The notes below the pieces were generated by a model. The model had not been told where the DNA came from. It made no database searches and worked only from the letters and a program-made list of their open reading frames with translations. Of a stretch of 64,000 nt of DNA, positions 42,926 to 51,484 are shown piece after piece. This DNA is from Paludisphaera rhizosphaerae. Lineage in GTDB: Bacteria > Planctomycetota > Planctomycetia > Isosphaerales > Isosphaeraceae. The stretch lies in contig NZ_JAALCR010000009.1 in NCBI RefSeq assembly GCF_011065895.1, positions 248,001 through 312,000 of the forward strand, in the 5' to 3' direction. Position numbers and translations under genes: made by a program. Numbering within the stretch: position 1 is the stretch's first letter; the number at the start of each line of letters is the position of its first letter.

Positions 42926-43962
42926 CCGAGATTGAGGCGAAGGCTGAAGCGCCCTCGGATCGAAGGCGTCGGATCGTTCGACTCGTGACGCTCGTCGCGG
43001 CGTGGGGCCTGCTCGCGCTGGACGTTCTGGGGCTCGTCGGTTTCGCGGTTCGGGATCGCACGGTCCTGCTGGCGCTTTTGATGTATTTGCCGCTGATACC
43101 CCTCGGGTTGGCGTCGCTGGTTCTGGACCTCCTTCATCGCGGCCGTGCGGTGCGAGGGCCGCGGTGGCTGCTCGCGTTCGTCGGGCTCGCGGGGGCGGCC
43201 GCGTCCAGCACGGTGATGATTGGGAGGGGCCCGCAAGCCGTTTCGGCGGTCGACGCAGCCGCGCAGGATGAGGTCGTCGTTCTCCACTGGAACGTTCTGT
43301 GGGGAGGCCGACCGTCCGGCGAAGCGACCTGGACGGGGATGGAAGACGCCATCCTCGGGAGAACGCCGGACGTCGTCGTACTGAGCGAGGCTCCTCCCGG
43401 CGAACAGCTTGACTCCCTCAAGAAGAGGCTCGGTCCTGAGTGGTCGTCGACGTGGGGCGAGCACGATCAGACGAGCGGCTACTGGTACAGGATTGCGGCG
43501 TTCTCGAGATGGCCGGTCGGCGAGGGCCGACGCGTTCCCGTGAGGAACGGCACGGCGCTGGATGTGCGGATCGAGCGCCCCGGTCGGCCGATCCGGCTGC
43601 TGGTCGTCGACGGCCAGAGCAAGATCACCCAACTCCGCACGCCGTTCCTGCACGACGTCGCCGAGGCCTGCCGGAAGGCGGCCGACGAGGGAGCGCCCTA
43701 TGACCTGATCGCCGGCGATTTCAACGCCGTGGGCCGCAGCCTGGGGTTCGACGCCCTCCGCGCGACGGCCGGCGGCTACGAGCCGGCCGCGGCGTCCTCG
43801 ATCGGTTGGCGCGCGAGCTGGCCAATGCCGCTCCCCGTCTTCGACATCGACCACGTCTGGGTTCACGACGGCTGGCGGATCCGTTCGTGTTCGCTGTTCG
43901 CCAGCCTGTCATGCGATCACCGCGGGCAGGTCGTGCGGCTGACGAGCCCGCCCGGTCAGTGA
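42922..43962 (+). CDS. Membrane-anchored endonuclease/exonuclease/phosphatase (EEP) family protein
   Basis: A 346-residue protein. Three N-terminal membrane helices (about 18-43, 47-70 and 81-99) are followed by an EEP-fold domain with the expected active-site residues: Asn in VVLHWNVLWGG, Glu in VVLSEAPPGE, Asp-x-Asn in LIAGDFNAVGRS, and two late His-containing motifs, FDIDHVWVHD and LSCDHRGQVV. The fold hydrolyses phosphodiesters or phosphomonoesters. The GTG start overlaps the hpnE stop by 4 bp, so it is translationally joined to the squalene operon. A lipid-related or headgroup role is possible but unproven. It converges with the TPR gene 26 bp away. Confidence 0.9.
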   Translation: MTEIEAKAEAPSDRRRRIVRLVTLVAAWGLLALDVLGLVGFAVRDRTVLLALLMYLPLIPLGLASLVLDLLHRGRAVRGPRWLLAFVGLAGAAASSTVMIGRGPQAVSAVDAAAQDEVVVLHWNVLWGGRPSGEATWTGMEDAILGRTPDVVVLSEAPPGEQLDSLKKRLGPEWSSTWGEHDQTSGYWYRIAAFSRWPVGEGRRVPVRNGTALDVRIERPGRPIRLLVVDGQSKITQLRTPFLHDVAEACRKAADEGAPYDLIAGDFNAVGRSLGFDALRATAGGYEPAAASSIGWRASWPMPLPVFDIDHVWVHDGWRIRSCSLFASLSCDHRGQVVRLTSPPGQ

Positions 43963-43988
43963 TCGCGGGATGGGCCGACGATTCTGAG

Positions 43989-46900
43989 TCAGGCCCGGGT
44001 CGGTTCCGGGGCGGGCCGGCCTTCGGGTTTGGCGGCGGGCTTGCGGTTTTCTTCGGGAAATGCCGCGCGGAGCCAGGTGGCCGCGAGCGCCCGCGACCAC
44101 GGGTCGCCGAGGACGTCTCGTGAGGCGGCGACGAGGTACTTCTTCGCTTCCTGCTCCTTGCCGTGGTCGAGCAGGAATCGAGCGACCATGAGTCGCTGAT
44201 AGTCGGGCGACTCGGGGAGGATCGAGTCGATCACCTCGTCGGCCGCCTTGAAGTCGAAGCCCTTGTCGGGCGCGGCCAGGGCGTTGTGGAAGAGGTCGCA
44301 CAGGGCCTTCGTCTTGGGGCCGACGTTCTCCATGCCGTCGAGCATCTTGTCCAGGAGGGCGTCCCGCTTCGCGTCGGCGCCAATCTGGTCGTAGATGAGC
44401 AGCAGCGGAACGCCGAACGCCCCGTTGGGCTTGGCTTCGTTCTGGGGCTCCAGCACGCGGACGGCCTGATCCAGGTCCCCCTCCAGCCAGTGGACGTACG
44501 CGACCAGGGTCGGTTCGTTCGCGGCGCCCTGCCCCCGGATGACGGCGGTGGCGAAGTCGCGGGCCTCGTCGAGGTCGCCCCGGCCGGTCCGATGGCAGAA
44601 CAGGTACCAGTTCGTCCAGGAGTTCGGATACCGGACGGCGTTGCGATGGAGCCAGACCTCCGCCGAGTCCAATTCGCCGAGCCGCTCGTCGACCTCGGCG
44701 GCGCAGCTCATGGCCCACTGGGCCCAGGTCTCGGCGGCGGCGTCGGAGTAGGGCTTGGCCAGCTTGGGCTCGTTTCGTTTGAGGTAGTAGTTCGCGAGCT
44801 TGACCTGCACCCGAGCATGGCCCAGGCCGGCGTCGTCCGGGTTCTCCAGGTAGGTGTTCAGCGTCTCGAGCCAGCGGTCCTCATCCCCCAGGCCCTCGTA
44901 GCAGGCGGCGAGTTGCTCGTAGGCGTAGCGATCGGCCGAGACGGCGATGTACTTCTCCCAGATCGGCAGGGCGTCCTTGAAGCGTTTCTGCTCCAGGAAC
45001 GTCTTGCCCAACTGCTGAAGGAATGCGGGGGACTCGCCGGCGTCCTTCTTCCATTGCTCAAGCTTCGCCTGCGAATTGGCCCAGTCGTACTTCAACAACA
45101 ACGCTCGGGCGTAGGGGTTGTAGGGGCTGATCTCGAGGAGAAATTTCGAGTAGGCGAGGCGCTGGGGAGCCACATCGTAAATGGATCGCGAGATGTCGCA
45201 GGCGTTTAGCCCGCCGTGCGAAGCGGCCCTCGACCAAAGGAAAGAGTACTCCTGCATCAGGCCCATGCGCGTCAACCGCATGGCGAAATCCAGGTAGGTC
45301 GGCAGAATGTCGGTCGGGTCGTAGTTTGCCACCAGCTTGCGGAACTCGGCGGTCTCGTCGGCCTGTCCGGCCACGGTCCCGAGGAAGGAACGCAGGCGAT
45401 GGGTGGCGACCTGGGGGCGAACTTCTTCCCAGTACTCGTCGACGGGGACGCTCCATTTAACCGTCATGAACATGAGGCGTCGCTCAACCTGGACGAAACG
45501 GAATTCACGGGCGAGCAGGCCGAGCACCCCCCAGTCGAGTTCGCCGTCGTCGACCTTGGGGCGGCCGGCGTCTGAGAGGGCCTCGTCGAGGGCCTGATCG
45601 TCGGCCTGGCGTTCCAGGGCCTTGCGGACGCGTTCCGGAAGTCCCGGGACGGCTGCCAGCTTGGTGCGGTAGAAGTGCTGAAAGCTCTGCGGCCCCAGGA
45701 CCGTGGCCCGATGCAGGTCGTTGATGTCGCCGTTGGCGCAGATCACGTCGAAGGCTCGCCCGCAGTCCGGGTCGCGCTTCACAACGTCCTCGGCGGCGTG
45801 GACGACCTGGCGCGTGCTGGTCGGATATTCCACGTCGGTCAGCTTGAGGAATGCGGCCAGGCGGTCGTATGGGGCGGCGACGCTTTCCAACCGCTTGACG
45901 TCGTACTTCATGCCGGCTTCGATCACATCGACCCATTCGGGAGCCGGGGCGGCGTTCGGCGACTTGGCGTCAATCGCGGCGGCTGTTTCCAGGTCTCGCA
46001 GTGCGGCGGCGTGGACGCCTCGGAGGGCTCCGACGAACGCGCGATGGCGGAGGGCCCACGACGAGTTCGGATCCCGCGCAACCATCCGCTGGGCGTAAAG
46101 CCAGGCCCTTGCCTCAAAGGCCAAAGGAGCAGCGCTCCAGAGGTGGGACGTGAGGGCGGCGAGCTGCGCGTAAGCCCTCGTGAGGGCACCCAGCCGCGCG
46201 GGGGATTCGCCGTCGGTCCGGATGGCCTTGTGCAGCATGCGGACGGCCTCGAAGTGGTCGACCAGGCCGAGGGTTTGCAGCTTCTCCTCAACGCCCGCCG
46301 GGACCGGCGCGTCGGCCTTGTAGGTGTTGGGCTTTCCCTTGACGCCCAGGCCGTCGAGCACGGCCGGGATCTTGGTCCGGGACAGCTTCTCAAACCGCGA
46401 GACGTGCCGGATCTCGTGGCCGATCAGATGTTCCTCCTGCGAGAGCTTGGCGTCATCGACCTCCAGGTCCTCGTCCAGGAGAGGTTTCGTCTCGGCGACG
46501 GGTCGCAACTGCATCTGGGGGTGGTCGCCCATCTCGGGCGTGGCGACGATCAAGCCGGGAGCGTCTTCAGGTGCATCCGGCGGGGCGTCGTCGAGCAGCT
46601 CGTCGCGGGTGGCGAGGCCTCGCTCGTCACGCGCCGCAATCAGGACGGCCTGCCGCGCGTACTCGCGGAAAAGGACGTCCTCGCACTCGCCCGACCGCAT
46701 CCCCACGTTCTGAGGTGCCAGGGGCCGACCCATCATCGCGGTCATCGGACCGGCCTCACCCGATCTCGCCAGGACCAGACGGCTCACCACGGCCGGCTCA
46801 ATCGTCGGTTGTGGGGCTGCGGGGCCAGAGGCCGGCGGCGCGGCCGCCGTCTGAGGGGGCGTCGGCGGAAACCAGGGCCTCGGCGGCAGGTTCTGGAAGA

Positions 46901-47054
46901 TCACGACCCCGGCGACCGCGATCACGGCCAGAGCCACGCCCGCCGTCGCCCGGCTGCTCCTCGACCGCGCTGGCGTGGGACCGGCCGTCTCGACCTGATT
47001 CGTCGTCGAATCACTCGACGCGAGGCTCGACCCTTCTCCTTCGCTCGAAGACAT
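43989..47054 (-). CDS. Large TPR-type membrane-anchored protein
   Basis: A 1021-residue protein. The N-terminal 36 residues are Ser/Thr-rich and probably cytoplasmic. One membrane helix (about 37-53) and a Pro/Ala linker follow, then a long helical repeat region. TPR-like units are clearest in the second half: PAFLQQLGKTFLEQKRFKDA, YAYEQLAACYEGLGDEDRW, and VQVKLANYYLKRNEPKLAKPY. A segment near 209-217 reads EHLIGHEIRH (an HExxH), which may be chance. The C-terminus is Pro/Ala/Lys-rich. It is likely a periplasmic scaffold. No partner is obvious. It is convergent with the hpn operon and has the thi fusion upstream on the same strand. Confidence 0.82.
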   Translation of the reverse strand: MSSSEGEGSSLASSDSTTNQVETAGPTPARSRSSRATAGVALAVIAVAGVVIFQNLPPRPWFPPTPPQTAAAPPASGPAAPQPTIEPAVVSRLVLARSGEAGPMTAMMGRPLAPQNVGMRSGECEDVLFREYARQAVLIAARDERGLATRDELLDDAPPDAPEDAPGLIVATPEMGDHPQMQLRPVAETKPLLDEDLEVDDAKLSQEEHLIGHEIRHVSRFEKLSRTKIPAVLDGLGVKGKPNTYKADAPVPAGVEEKLQTLGLVDHFEAVRMLHKAIRTDGESPARLGALTRAYAQLAALTSHLWSAAPLAFEARAWLYAQRMVARDPNSSWALRHRAFVGALRGVHAAALRDLETAAAIDAKSPNAAPAPEWVDVIEAGMKYDVKRLESVAAPYDRLAAFLKLTDVEYPTSTRQVVHAAEDVVKRDPDCGRAFDVICANGDINDLHRATVLGPQSFQHFYRTKLAAVPGLPERVRKALERQADDQALDEALSDAGRPKVDDGELDWGVLGLLAREFRFVQVERRLMFMTVKWSVPVDEYWEEVRPQVATHRLRSFLGTVAGQADETAEFRKLVANYDPTDILPTYLDFAMRLTRMGLMQEYSFLWSRAASHGGLNACDISRSIYDVAPQRLAYSKFLLEISPYNPYARALLLKYDWANSQAKLEQWKKDAGESPAFLQQLGKTFLEQKRFKDALPIWEKYIAVSADRYAYEQLAACYEGLGDEDRWLETLNTYLENPDDAGLGHARVQVKLANYYLKRNEPKLAKPYSDAAAETWAQWAMSCAAEVDERLGELDSAEVWLHRNAVRYPNSWTNWYLFCHRTGRGDLDEARDFATAVIRGQGAANEPTLVAYVHWLEGDLDQAVRVLEPQNEAKPNGAFGVPLLLIYDQIGADAKRDALLDKMLDGMENVGPKTKALCDLFHNALAAPDKGFDFKAADEVIDSILPESPDYQRLMVARFLLDHGKEQEAKKYLVAASRDVLGDPWSRALAATWLRAAFPEENRKPAAKPEGRPAPEPTRA

Positions 47055-47130
47055 CGCCGCGCCCTCCCGGCCCGCCGCGACGGGCCTCGACCCTGGATTA
47101 TGAAGCCGCGTTCATGTTTTGCTGTGAAAT

Positions 47131-47161
47131 GCCCCGAGGATCTTAGTTCACCTCTCGGGGC
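47131..47161 (-). terminator. Candidate terminator after the Clp_N/ThiE fusion gene
   Basis: An 8-bp stem (GCCCCGAG at 47131-47138, CTCGGGGC at 47154-47161) has a 15-base loop, 40 bp past the stop at 47202. On the minus strand it is followed by ATTTC, so the U-run is weak. Confidence 0.45.
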
Positions 47162-47201
47162 GTTGCAAGCATCATGTGTTGGGGTCGAGAGGACGTCGGA
47201 T

Positions 47202-48764
47202 TCAACGGATCTCCACGGCGTCGAGGGCCGCGCGGAGGGCGGCGGCGGCGGCGCGAGGGCGGTCGGCCTTGACGACGGCGGCGCTGACGGCGATCCGGCT
47301 CGCGCCGGCTTCCAGCACGCGGTCGACGTTCGTCTCGTCGACGCCGCCGATGGCGAACCAGGGGAGGTTCGTGGCCTCGGAAACGGCTCGGACGTAGGCC
47401 AGGCCGGCCAGTTCGGGCTCGGCGAAGTCCTTCGTCGCGCTGGGGAAGACGGGCCCGACTCCGAGATATCCCGCGCCGGCGAGGACGGCGGCGTCGAGCT
47501 GGGCGCGTTCGTGGGTCGAGACGCCGATGACGAGGTTCGGCCCGACGATCCGGCGGGCGTCGCGGACGGTCACGTCGTCCTGGCCCAGGTGGACGCCGTC
47601 GGCCCCGGCGAGGCGCGCCAGGTCGGGGCGGTCGTTGAGGATGAACCGCGCCTTGGCCTGGGCGGTCATGATGCGGACCTCGCGGGCGCGGCTGAGCAAC
47701 TCGCGGTCGGAGAGGTTTTTCTCGCGGAGCTGGATCACGTCGGCGCCGCCGGCGAGGGCCTCGCCGACGATCCAGGTCAGGTCGCCGAGCGTCGGCAGGC
47801 CGCCGATCAGCACCATCAGGCGGCAGTCGGCCAGCGAGCGATAGGCGTGGACGGCCGTCATCACCAGCTTTTCGAGCGTGTAGACGTCGTAGCGGAGGAC
47901 CTCGAAGCGGCCGGCGAGCCAGACGTCGACGAGCTTGCAGTACTCCTCCAGCGACCGCAGGGCCTCGCCGGTGCGCTTGAAGTTGGCGGCGAGCACGGCG
48001 CGGGGGTTCTCGCGCACCTGCTCGGAGGGGGTCATGATGTGCGTGCCGACGTCTTCGCGGGTGTCGCGGGCGGAGAGGAGGAAGTCGAGGTCGAAGCCCT
48101 TCAAGGCGTCGGCCAGGCGGTGACGGGTCTCCTTGAGCCGGCGGGTCAGCCCGGGGTCGTCCAGGACGAACCGGGCGTAGTCTTCGACGACGCGGAGGCC
48201 TTCTCGGGCGCGATTGCCCGAGGCGTCGATGACCCGGGCCAGGTCGACCGATCGGGTCGAGTCGGAGAGGTCCAGCGGCGGCCCTTCCAGGGGGGGCAGC
48301 GGACTGGCGTCGACCTCCGGGCGGGTGAGCAGTTCGCGGAGGCCCTCCAGGTCGAGGCCGGCGTCGCGGAGGGGCTCCAGCGCGAAGGCCGCCTCGACGA
48401 CCAACCCGGCCAGCAGGTGCTCGGTGCCGACGCTCTCCTTGCGGCCTCCTTCGCGGGCGCGGGAGGTCGCCTCGGAGACGACGGCCCGCATCGCCTGGGA
48501 GCGGAGGGCTTCCTGGGGGATCTCGTCGAGCAGGTCGTAACCGCCTGATTCGGTCTCTTCGAGGGGGACGACGCCGAGGGCTTCGCGCACGCCTCCGGGG
48601 GCCAGGCCGAACTCCTCGATCAGTTCCGAGGCGCGGGATTCGGGCTCGTCGACCAGGGCGGCGACGAGGTCTCCAGGCTCGACCGTTGCGGCCCCTCGCG
48701 AGCGAGCCCGTGACGCGGCTCTGTCCATCGCGCGCCGGGCGCCCGGAGTCAGCGTTTCATCCAT
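47202..48764 (-). CDS. thiE: Clp_N-like / ThiED-type / thiamine-phosphate synthase fusion
   Basis: A 520-residue fusion. Residues 1-150 resemble two Clp N-terminal repeats (TPGARRAMDRAASRARSRG, VGTEHLLAGLVVEAAF). Residues about 165-305 resemble the N-terminal extension of cyanobacterial-type ThiE (VIDASGNRAREGLRVVED, TRHRLADALKGFDLDFLLSA). Residues 315-520 are a full thiamine-phosphate synthase: GADVIQLREKNLSDREL, RFILNDRPDLARLAGADGV, HLGQDDVTVRDARRI, YLGVGPVFPSATKDF and PWFAIGGVDETNVDRVLEAGA. This joins HMP-PP and thiazole phosphate in thiamine synthesis. The first domain is unexpected in this pathway. No TPP riboswitch was seen upstream and no other thi gene is near. Confidence 0.9.
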   Translation of the reverse strand: MDETLTPGARRAMDRAASRARSRGAATVEPGDLVAALVDEPESRASELIEEFGLAPGGVREALGVVPLEETESGGYDLLDEIPQEALRSQAMRAVVSEATSRAREGGRKESVGTEHLLAGLVVEAAFALEPLRDAGLDLEGLRELLTRPEVDASPLPPLEGPPLDLSDSTRSVDLARVIDASGNRAREGLRVVEDYARFVLDDPGLTRRLKETRHRLADALKGFDLDFLLSARDTREDVGTHIMTPSEQVRENPRAVLAANFKRTGEALRSLEEYCKLVDVWLAGRFEVLRYDVYTLEKLVMTAVHAYRSLADCRLMVLIGGLPTLGDLTWIVGEALAGGADVIQLREKNLSDRELLSRAREVRIMTAQAKARFILNDRPDLARLAGADGVHLGQDDVTVRDARRIVGPNLVIGVSTHERAQLDAAVLAGAGYLGVGPVFPSATKDFAEPELAGLAYVRAVSEATNLPWFAIGGVDETNVDRVLEAGASRIAVSAAVVKADRPRAAAAALRAALDAVEIR

Positions 48765-48928
48765 CGTTTCCTCGATCCTCGCGCCCCGGCCGGCCGCCGG
48801 GATGTTGAACTGTTGATCGATGTCCCTTGAAAAGACCGTCGCGGGACACCAAGATGAACGGATCGGCCTCGCCTGAATGGCCCTCCGGAAGCCGCCCGCC
48901 CGAACGACCCCAGCAGAGGACCCCCACC

Positions 48929-49510
48929 GTGCCCGGACGCATCCTCATTGCCGCGACGACCCTCCCGATCCTGGCCTTCTTCGCGGCTTTCGCCGTCGGG
49001 GCCGACGACAAGAAGCCGACCTCGGTCCTCGACTTCAAGGTCAAGGACATCGACGGCGCCGAGGTGGCGCTGTCGAAGTACCAGGGGAAGGTGCTGCTGA
49101 TCGTCAACACGGCCAGCCAGTGCGGCCTCACCCCGCAGTACAAGGGGCTCGAAGAGCTCTACAAGAAGTATAAGGACCAGGGCCTGGAAGTGCTCGCCTT
49201 CCCGGCCAACGAGTTCGGCAAGCAGGAGCCGGGCACGAATGCAGAGATCAAGGAATTCTGCACCTCCAAGTACAACGTGACGTTCCCCGTCTTCTCCAAG
49301 ATCGTCGTCAAGGGGCAGGGGATCCACCCGCTCTACTCCTTCCTGACCGGCGAGGCCACCGACCCCAGCTTCGCCGGGCCCATCGGCTGGAACTTCGCCA
49401 AATTCCTGGTCAATCGCAAGGGCGAGGTGATCGCCCGCTTCGACCCCAAGACCACCCCCGAGTCGGCCGACGTCGTCAAGGGCGTCGAGAAGGCGCTGGC
49501 GGAGAAGTGA
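48929..49510 (+). CDS. Exported glutathione peroxidase-family thiol peroxidase
   Basis: A 193-residue protein. The GTG at 48929 has AGAGGA 8 bp upstream and begins a signal peptide (RILIAATTLPILAFFAAFAVGA), so the enzyme is probably periplasmic; an earlier ATG frame would give a non-signal extension. The GPx signature is complete: VNTASQCGLTPQYKGLEELY with the active Cys, VLAFPANEFGKQEPG with Gln, and the late WNFAKFLVNRKG with Trp-Asn. It reduces hydroperoxides, in bacteria usually with thioredoxin rather than glutathione. Together with the peroxiredoxin at 24359, it suggests strong peroxide defence outside the cytoplasm. Confidence 0.94.
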   Translation: MPGRILIAATTLPILAFFAAFAVGADDKKPTSVLDFKVKDIDGAEVALSKYQGKVLLIVNTASQCGLTPQYKGLEELYKKYKDQGLEVLAFPANEFGKQEPGTNAEIKEFCTSKYNVTFPVFSKIVVKGQGIHPLYSFLTGEATDPSFAGPIGWNFAKFLVNRKGEVIARFDPKTTPESADVVKGVEKALAEK

Positions 49511-49529
49511 GCCGGTAGGCTGTTCGACG

Positions 49530-49874
49530 GTCTTCCCCCCTCGCGGGGGAAGACAGATCGCGAAGCGATCAGATGAGGGGGACGACCGCCGGCGGACGAG
49601 GATTCGACGATCGCCTTTTACGCGAAGCCGATCCCCCCTCATCCGGCCCTTCGGGCCACCTTCCCCCGCGAGGGGGGAAGGCCGTTGTGGTTCGGACCCA
49701 AACGATGCGAGGATCTGTCTTCCCCCCTCGCGGGGGAAGACAGATCGCGAAAGCGATCAGATGAGGGGGACGACCGGCGTCGCACGTGCATCCGGTGCAT
49801 TGCTCTGAGAGCCTCGCTGGTCTCCCTCGTCGGGCCTTTCGGGTCGCCTTCCCTTGCGAGGGAAGGCCGTTGTT
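49530..49874. repeat. Cluster of four REP units (one inverted pair plus two more)
   Basis: Units lie at 49530-49585 (forward), 49631-49684 (reverse), 49719-49775 (forward, almost identical to the first) and 49820-49874 (reverse, degenerate). The first two form a pair of about 155 bp like the element at 54565. Units 3 and 4 form a second, decayed pair. The right edge directly abuts the truncated macro-domain gene. Confidence 0.8.
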
Positions 49875-50103
49875 GCTGCTGGCGATCCACGCCCACAACC
49901 GATCGAACGACCAGAAGATCGAAGTCGCTGCGTTCCCCGCCATGGGGACGGGATTCGGAGGCGTCCCCTTCGACGAGGCGGCCCGCCAGATGGCCGCCGC
50001 CTACCGCCACTTCCTCGAGCCGCCCCACCGCATCGACTGGGACTTCGTCGTCGACCGCCAGCGCGCCATCCAGTACGACGGCGACCGTCAGGTCGCACGC
50101 TGA
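49870..50103 (+). pseudogene. C-terminal remnant of a macro-domain-like gene
   Basis: About 77 codons with no start. LLLLAIHAHNRSNDQKIEV is followed by AAFPAMGTGFGGVPFDEAA and RQMAAAYRHFLEPP. This matches the C-terminal half of macro-domain-like proteins, whose usual pattern is V..PG.GTG.G....D..ARQM..AY. About 100 N-terminal residues with the ligand-binding start are missing. Homology begins exactly at the end of the last REP unit, so an element insertion or a recombination between elements probably removed the 5' part. Confidence 0.7.
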
Positions 50104-50165
50104 CGATGGGCGCGATTCATTATCGGGACGATTCGACCGGCCTCACGCCTGGAGGTAGCTTGAAG

Positions 50166-50798
50166 ATGGTTCGATCACGATGGTTCCGACTCGTACTTGG
50201 AATTGTCGTTTTGTGGCTGGCGATTACAGGAGGCCAGCCCGGTCGAAAATTCTGGCGGGCGACCTCGAATCTTTTCGTGATGGAGGGGCCGTCGGGGCTC
50301 ATCGTTCTGACGCCGGTCTATCGGTCATCAAGGGGGGGGCCGTTCTCAGATACCTTCATGGGGCCTGTTGATTATCTGTTCCGGTCCGACGTCGGCCCCG
50401 ACGGTTTGGTGCTCTCCCGGGAGTATCGCCCGAAACGTTATCTCGCCCTACGGATCGCTGAACCCGGAATCCTAGGCTCCGACCTCTTCCTCATGGAATC
50501 GCCAGAAGGTCCGAAAGCGAAGCTCATGAAGTTCGATCCAGGGGGGCAAATCGTCGCCGCGAGCCCCGCCGAGTGCGACGCCTTTCGCGATCCCGGCCCC
50601 TCGCCCGAGTGGATTCGCCTCGACGAATACCAATCCACGCGGCATGCGATCGCGATCAACGTGGAGAGAGAAGGCGACCACACGAGGATCGTCGCCGAAT
50701 CGACCTTGGAGGGAAAGCCCTGGCGGCGCGTGCTGGTCGACGTCGATACCCGCCCCTGGTATGCCCGCAGGCGTTACGATGATCTTGAGGACCGCTGA
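50166..50798 (+). CDS. Hypothetical membrane-anchored or exported protein
   Basis: A 210-residue protein I do not recognise. A hydrophobic N-terminal helix (RWFRLVLGIVVLWLAITGG) could be an anchor or a signal. The rest is mixed alpha/beta with short acidic/aromatic segments such as LVLSREYRPKRYLALRIAE and GDHTRIVAESTLEG. The ATG at 50166 lies 10 bp after GGAGG; a TTG at 50160 has better spacing and is a possible alternative start, while the ATG at 50106 would put the anchor inside the chain. It lies between the macro-domain remnant and a Uma2 gene. Confidence 0.7.
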   Translation: MVRSRWFRLVLGIVVLWLAITGGQPGRKFWRATSNLFVMEGPSGLIVLTPVYRSSRGGPFSDTFMGPVDYLFRSDVGPDGLVLSREYRPKRYLALRIAEPGILGSDLFLMESPEGPKAKLMKFDPGGQIVAASPAECDAFRDPGPSPEWIRLDEYQSTRHAIAINVEREGDHTRIVAESTLEGKPWRRVLVDVDTRPWYARRRYDDLEDR

Positions 50799-50907
50799 AC
50801 TCGGCTCGGGTCTCTGATTCGAATCGCCAGCAACCCTCGCGCCTGACTTCTGGGTGTCGGGATCAGCAAGAACGGGGCGTGCTCGGCATGCGAACGGAGC
50901 CGCTCTG

Positions 50908-51465
50908 ATGGAGACTTTGGAACCGAAGCAAGAGCCGATCACGGCCGAGGAGTTCTACTGGTTCCCCGACACGCCGTGCATCGAGGAGTTGGTACGCGGC
51001 CGAGTCGTCTCGTGGCCGTTGCCGGGAATGATGCACGGCCTCGTCTGCGTTAACGTCGGGACGGAGCTTTCCCGACACGTTCGTGCCCATGATCTTGGGC
51101 GGGTCTTGAGCCGTTCCGGGCTCATCACCGAACGCAATCCCGATACGGTCCGAGGGCCGGACGTTACCTACTACAGCTACGCCCAGTTGCCGCGAGGCAA
51201 GATTCCCGACGGCTATTCCTCGACGCCCCCCGAGTTGGTCTGCGAGGTTTTTTCGTGGAACCACCGATGGGTCGAGCATCTGGAAAAGACCGCCGAATAC
51301 CTGAAAGCCGGCGTCCTCGTCGTTCTCATTCTGGACGCCGACACACGCAAAGCGCACATCTTCGAGGCCGACAAGCCGCCGATCGTGCTGAACGCCGAGG
51401 ATGTGCTCCGGTTCGAGTCGATCCTGCCGGGCTTCGAGGTCGTCGTCGGCCGGCTGTTCGCGTGA
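50908..51465 (+). CDS. Uma2-family (DUF820) putative endonuclease
   Basis: A 185-residue protein of the Uma2 family, a PD-(D/E)XK restriction-endonuclease-like fold that is greatly expanded in cyanobacteria and planctomycetes. It has the N-terminal ITAEEFYWFPDTPCIEELVRG, the metal-binding Asp in VRGPDVTYYSY and the Glu in PPELVCEVFSW. The later segment EKTAEYLKAGVLVVLILDAD contains a basic residue at the motif position. Function is unknown; mobile or selfish behaviour has been suggested. The ATG at 50908 follows a GGAG and starts at the conserved region. It is convergent with the toroid protein gene. Confidence 0.9.
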   Translation: METLEPKQEPITAEEFYWFPDTPCIEELVRGRVVSWPLPGMMHGLVCVNVGTELSRHVRAHDLGRVLSRSGLITERNPDTVRGPDVTYYSYAQLPRGKIPDGYSSTPPELVCEVFSWNHRWVEHLEKTAEYLKAGVLVVLILDADTRKAHIFEADKPPIVLNAEDVLRFESILPGFEVVVGRLFA

Positions 51466-51484
51466 CGGGAGCGGCGTTCAGCGT

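Noticed and set aside
43989-47054. Zinc peptidase activity from EHLIGHEIRH in the TPR protein
   Set aside because: Only one HExxH is seen, without a third ligand or a peptidase-like domain around it. Chance is the simpler explanation.
48765-48928. TPP riboswitch upstream of the thiE fusion
   Set aside because: I looked for the conserved CTGAGA and ACCTGATCTGG-type segments on the minus strand and did not see them.
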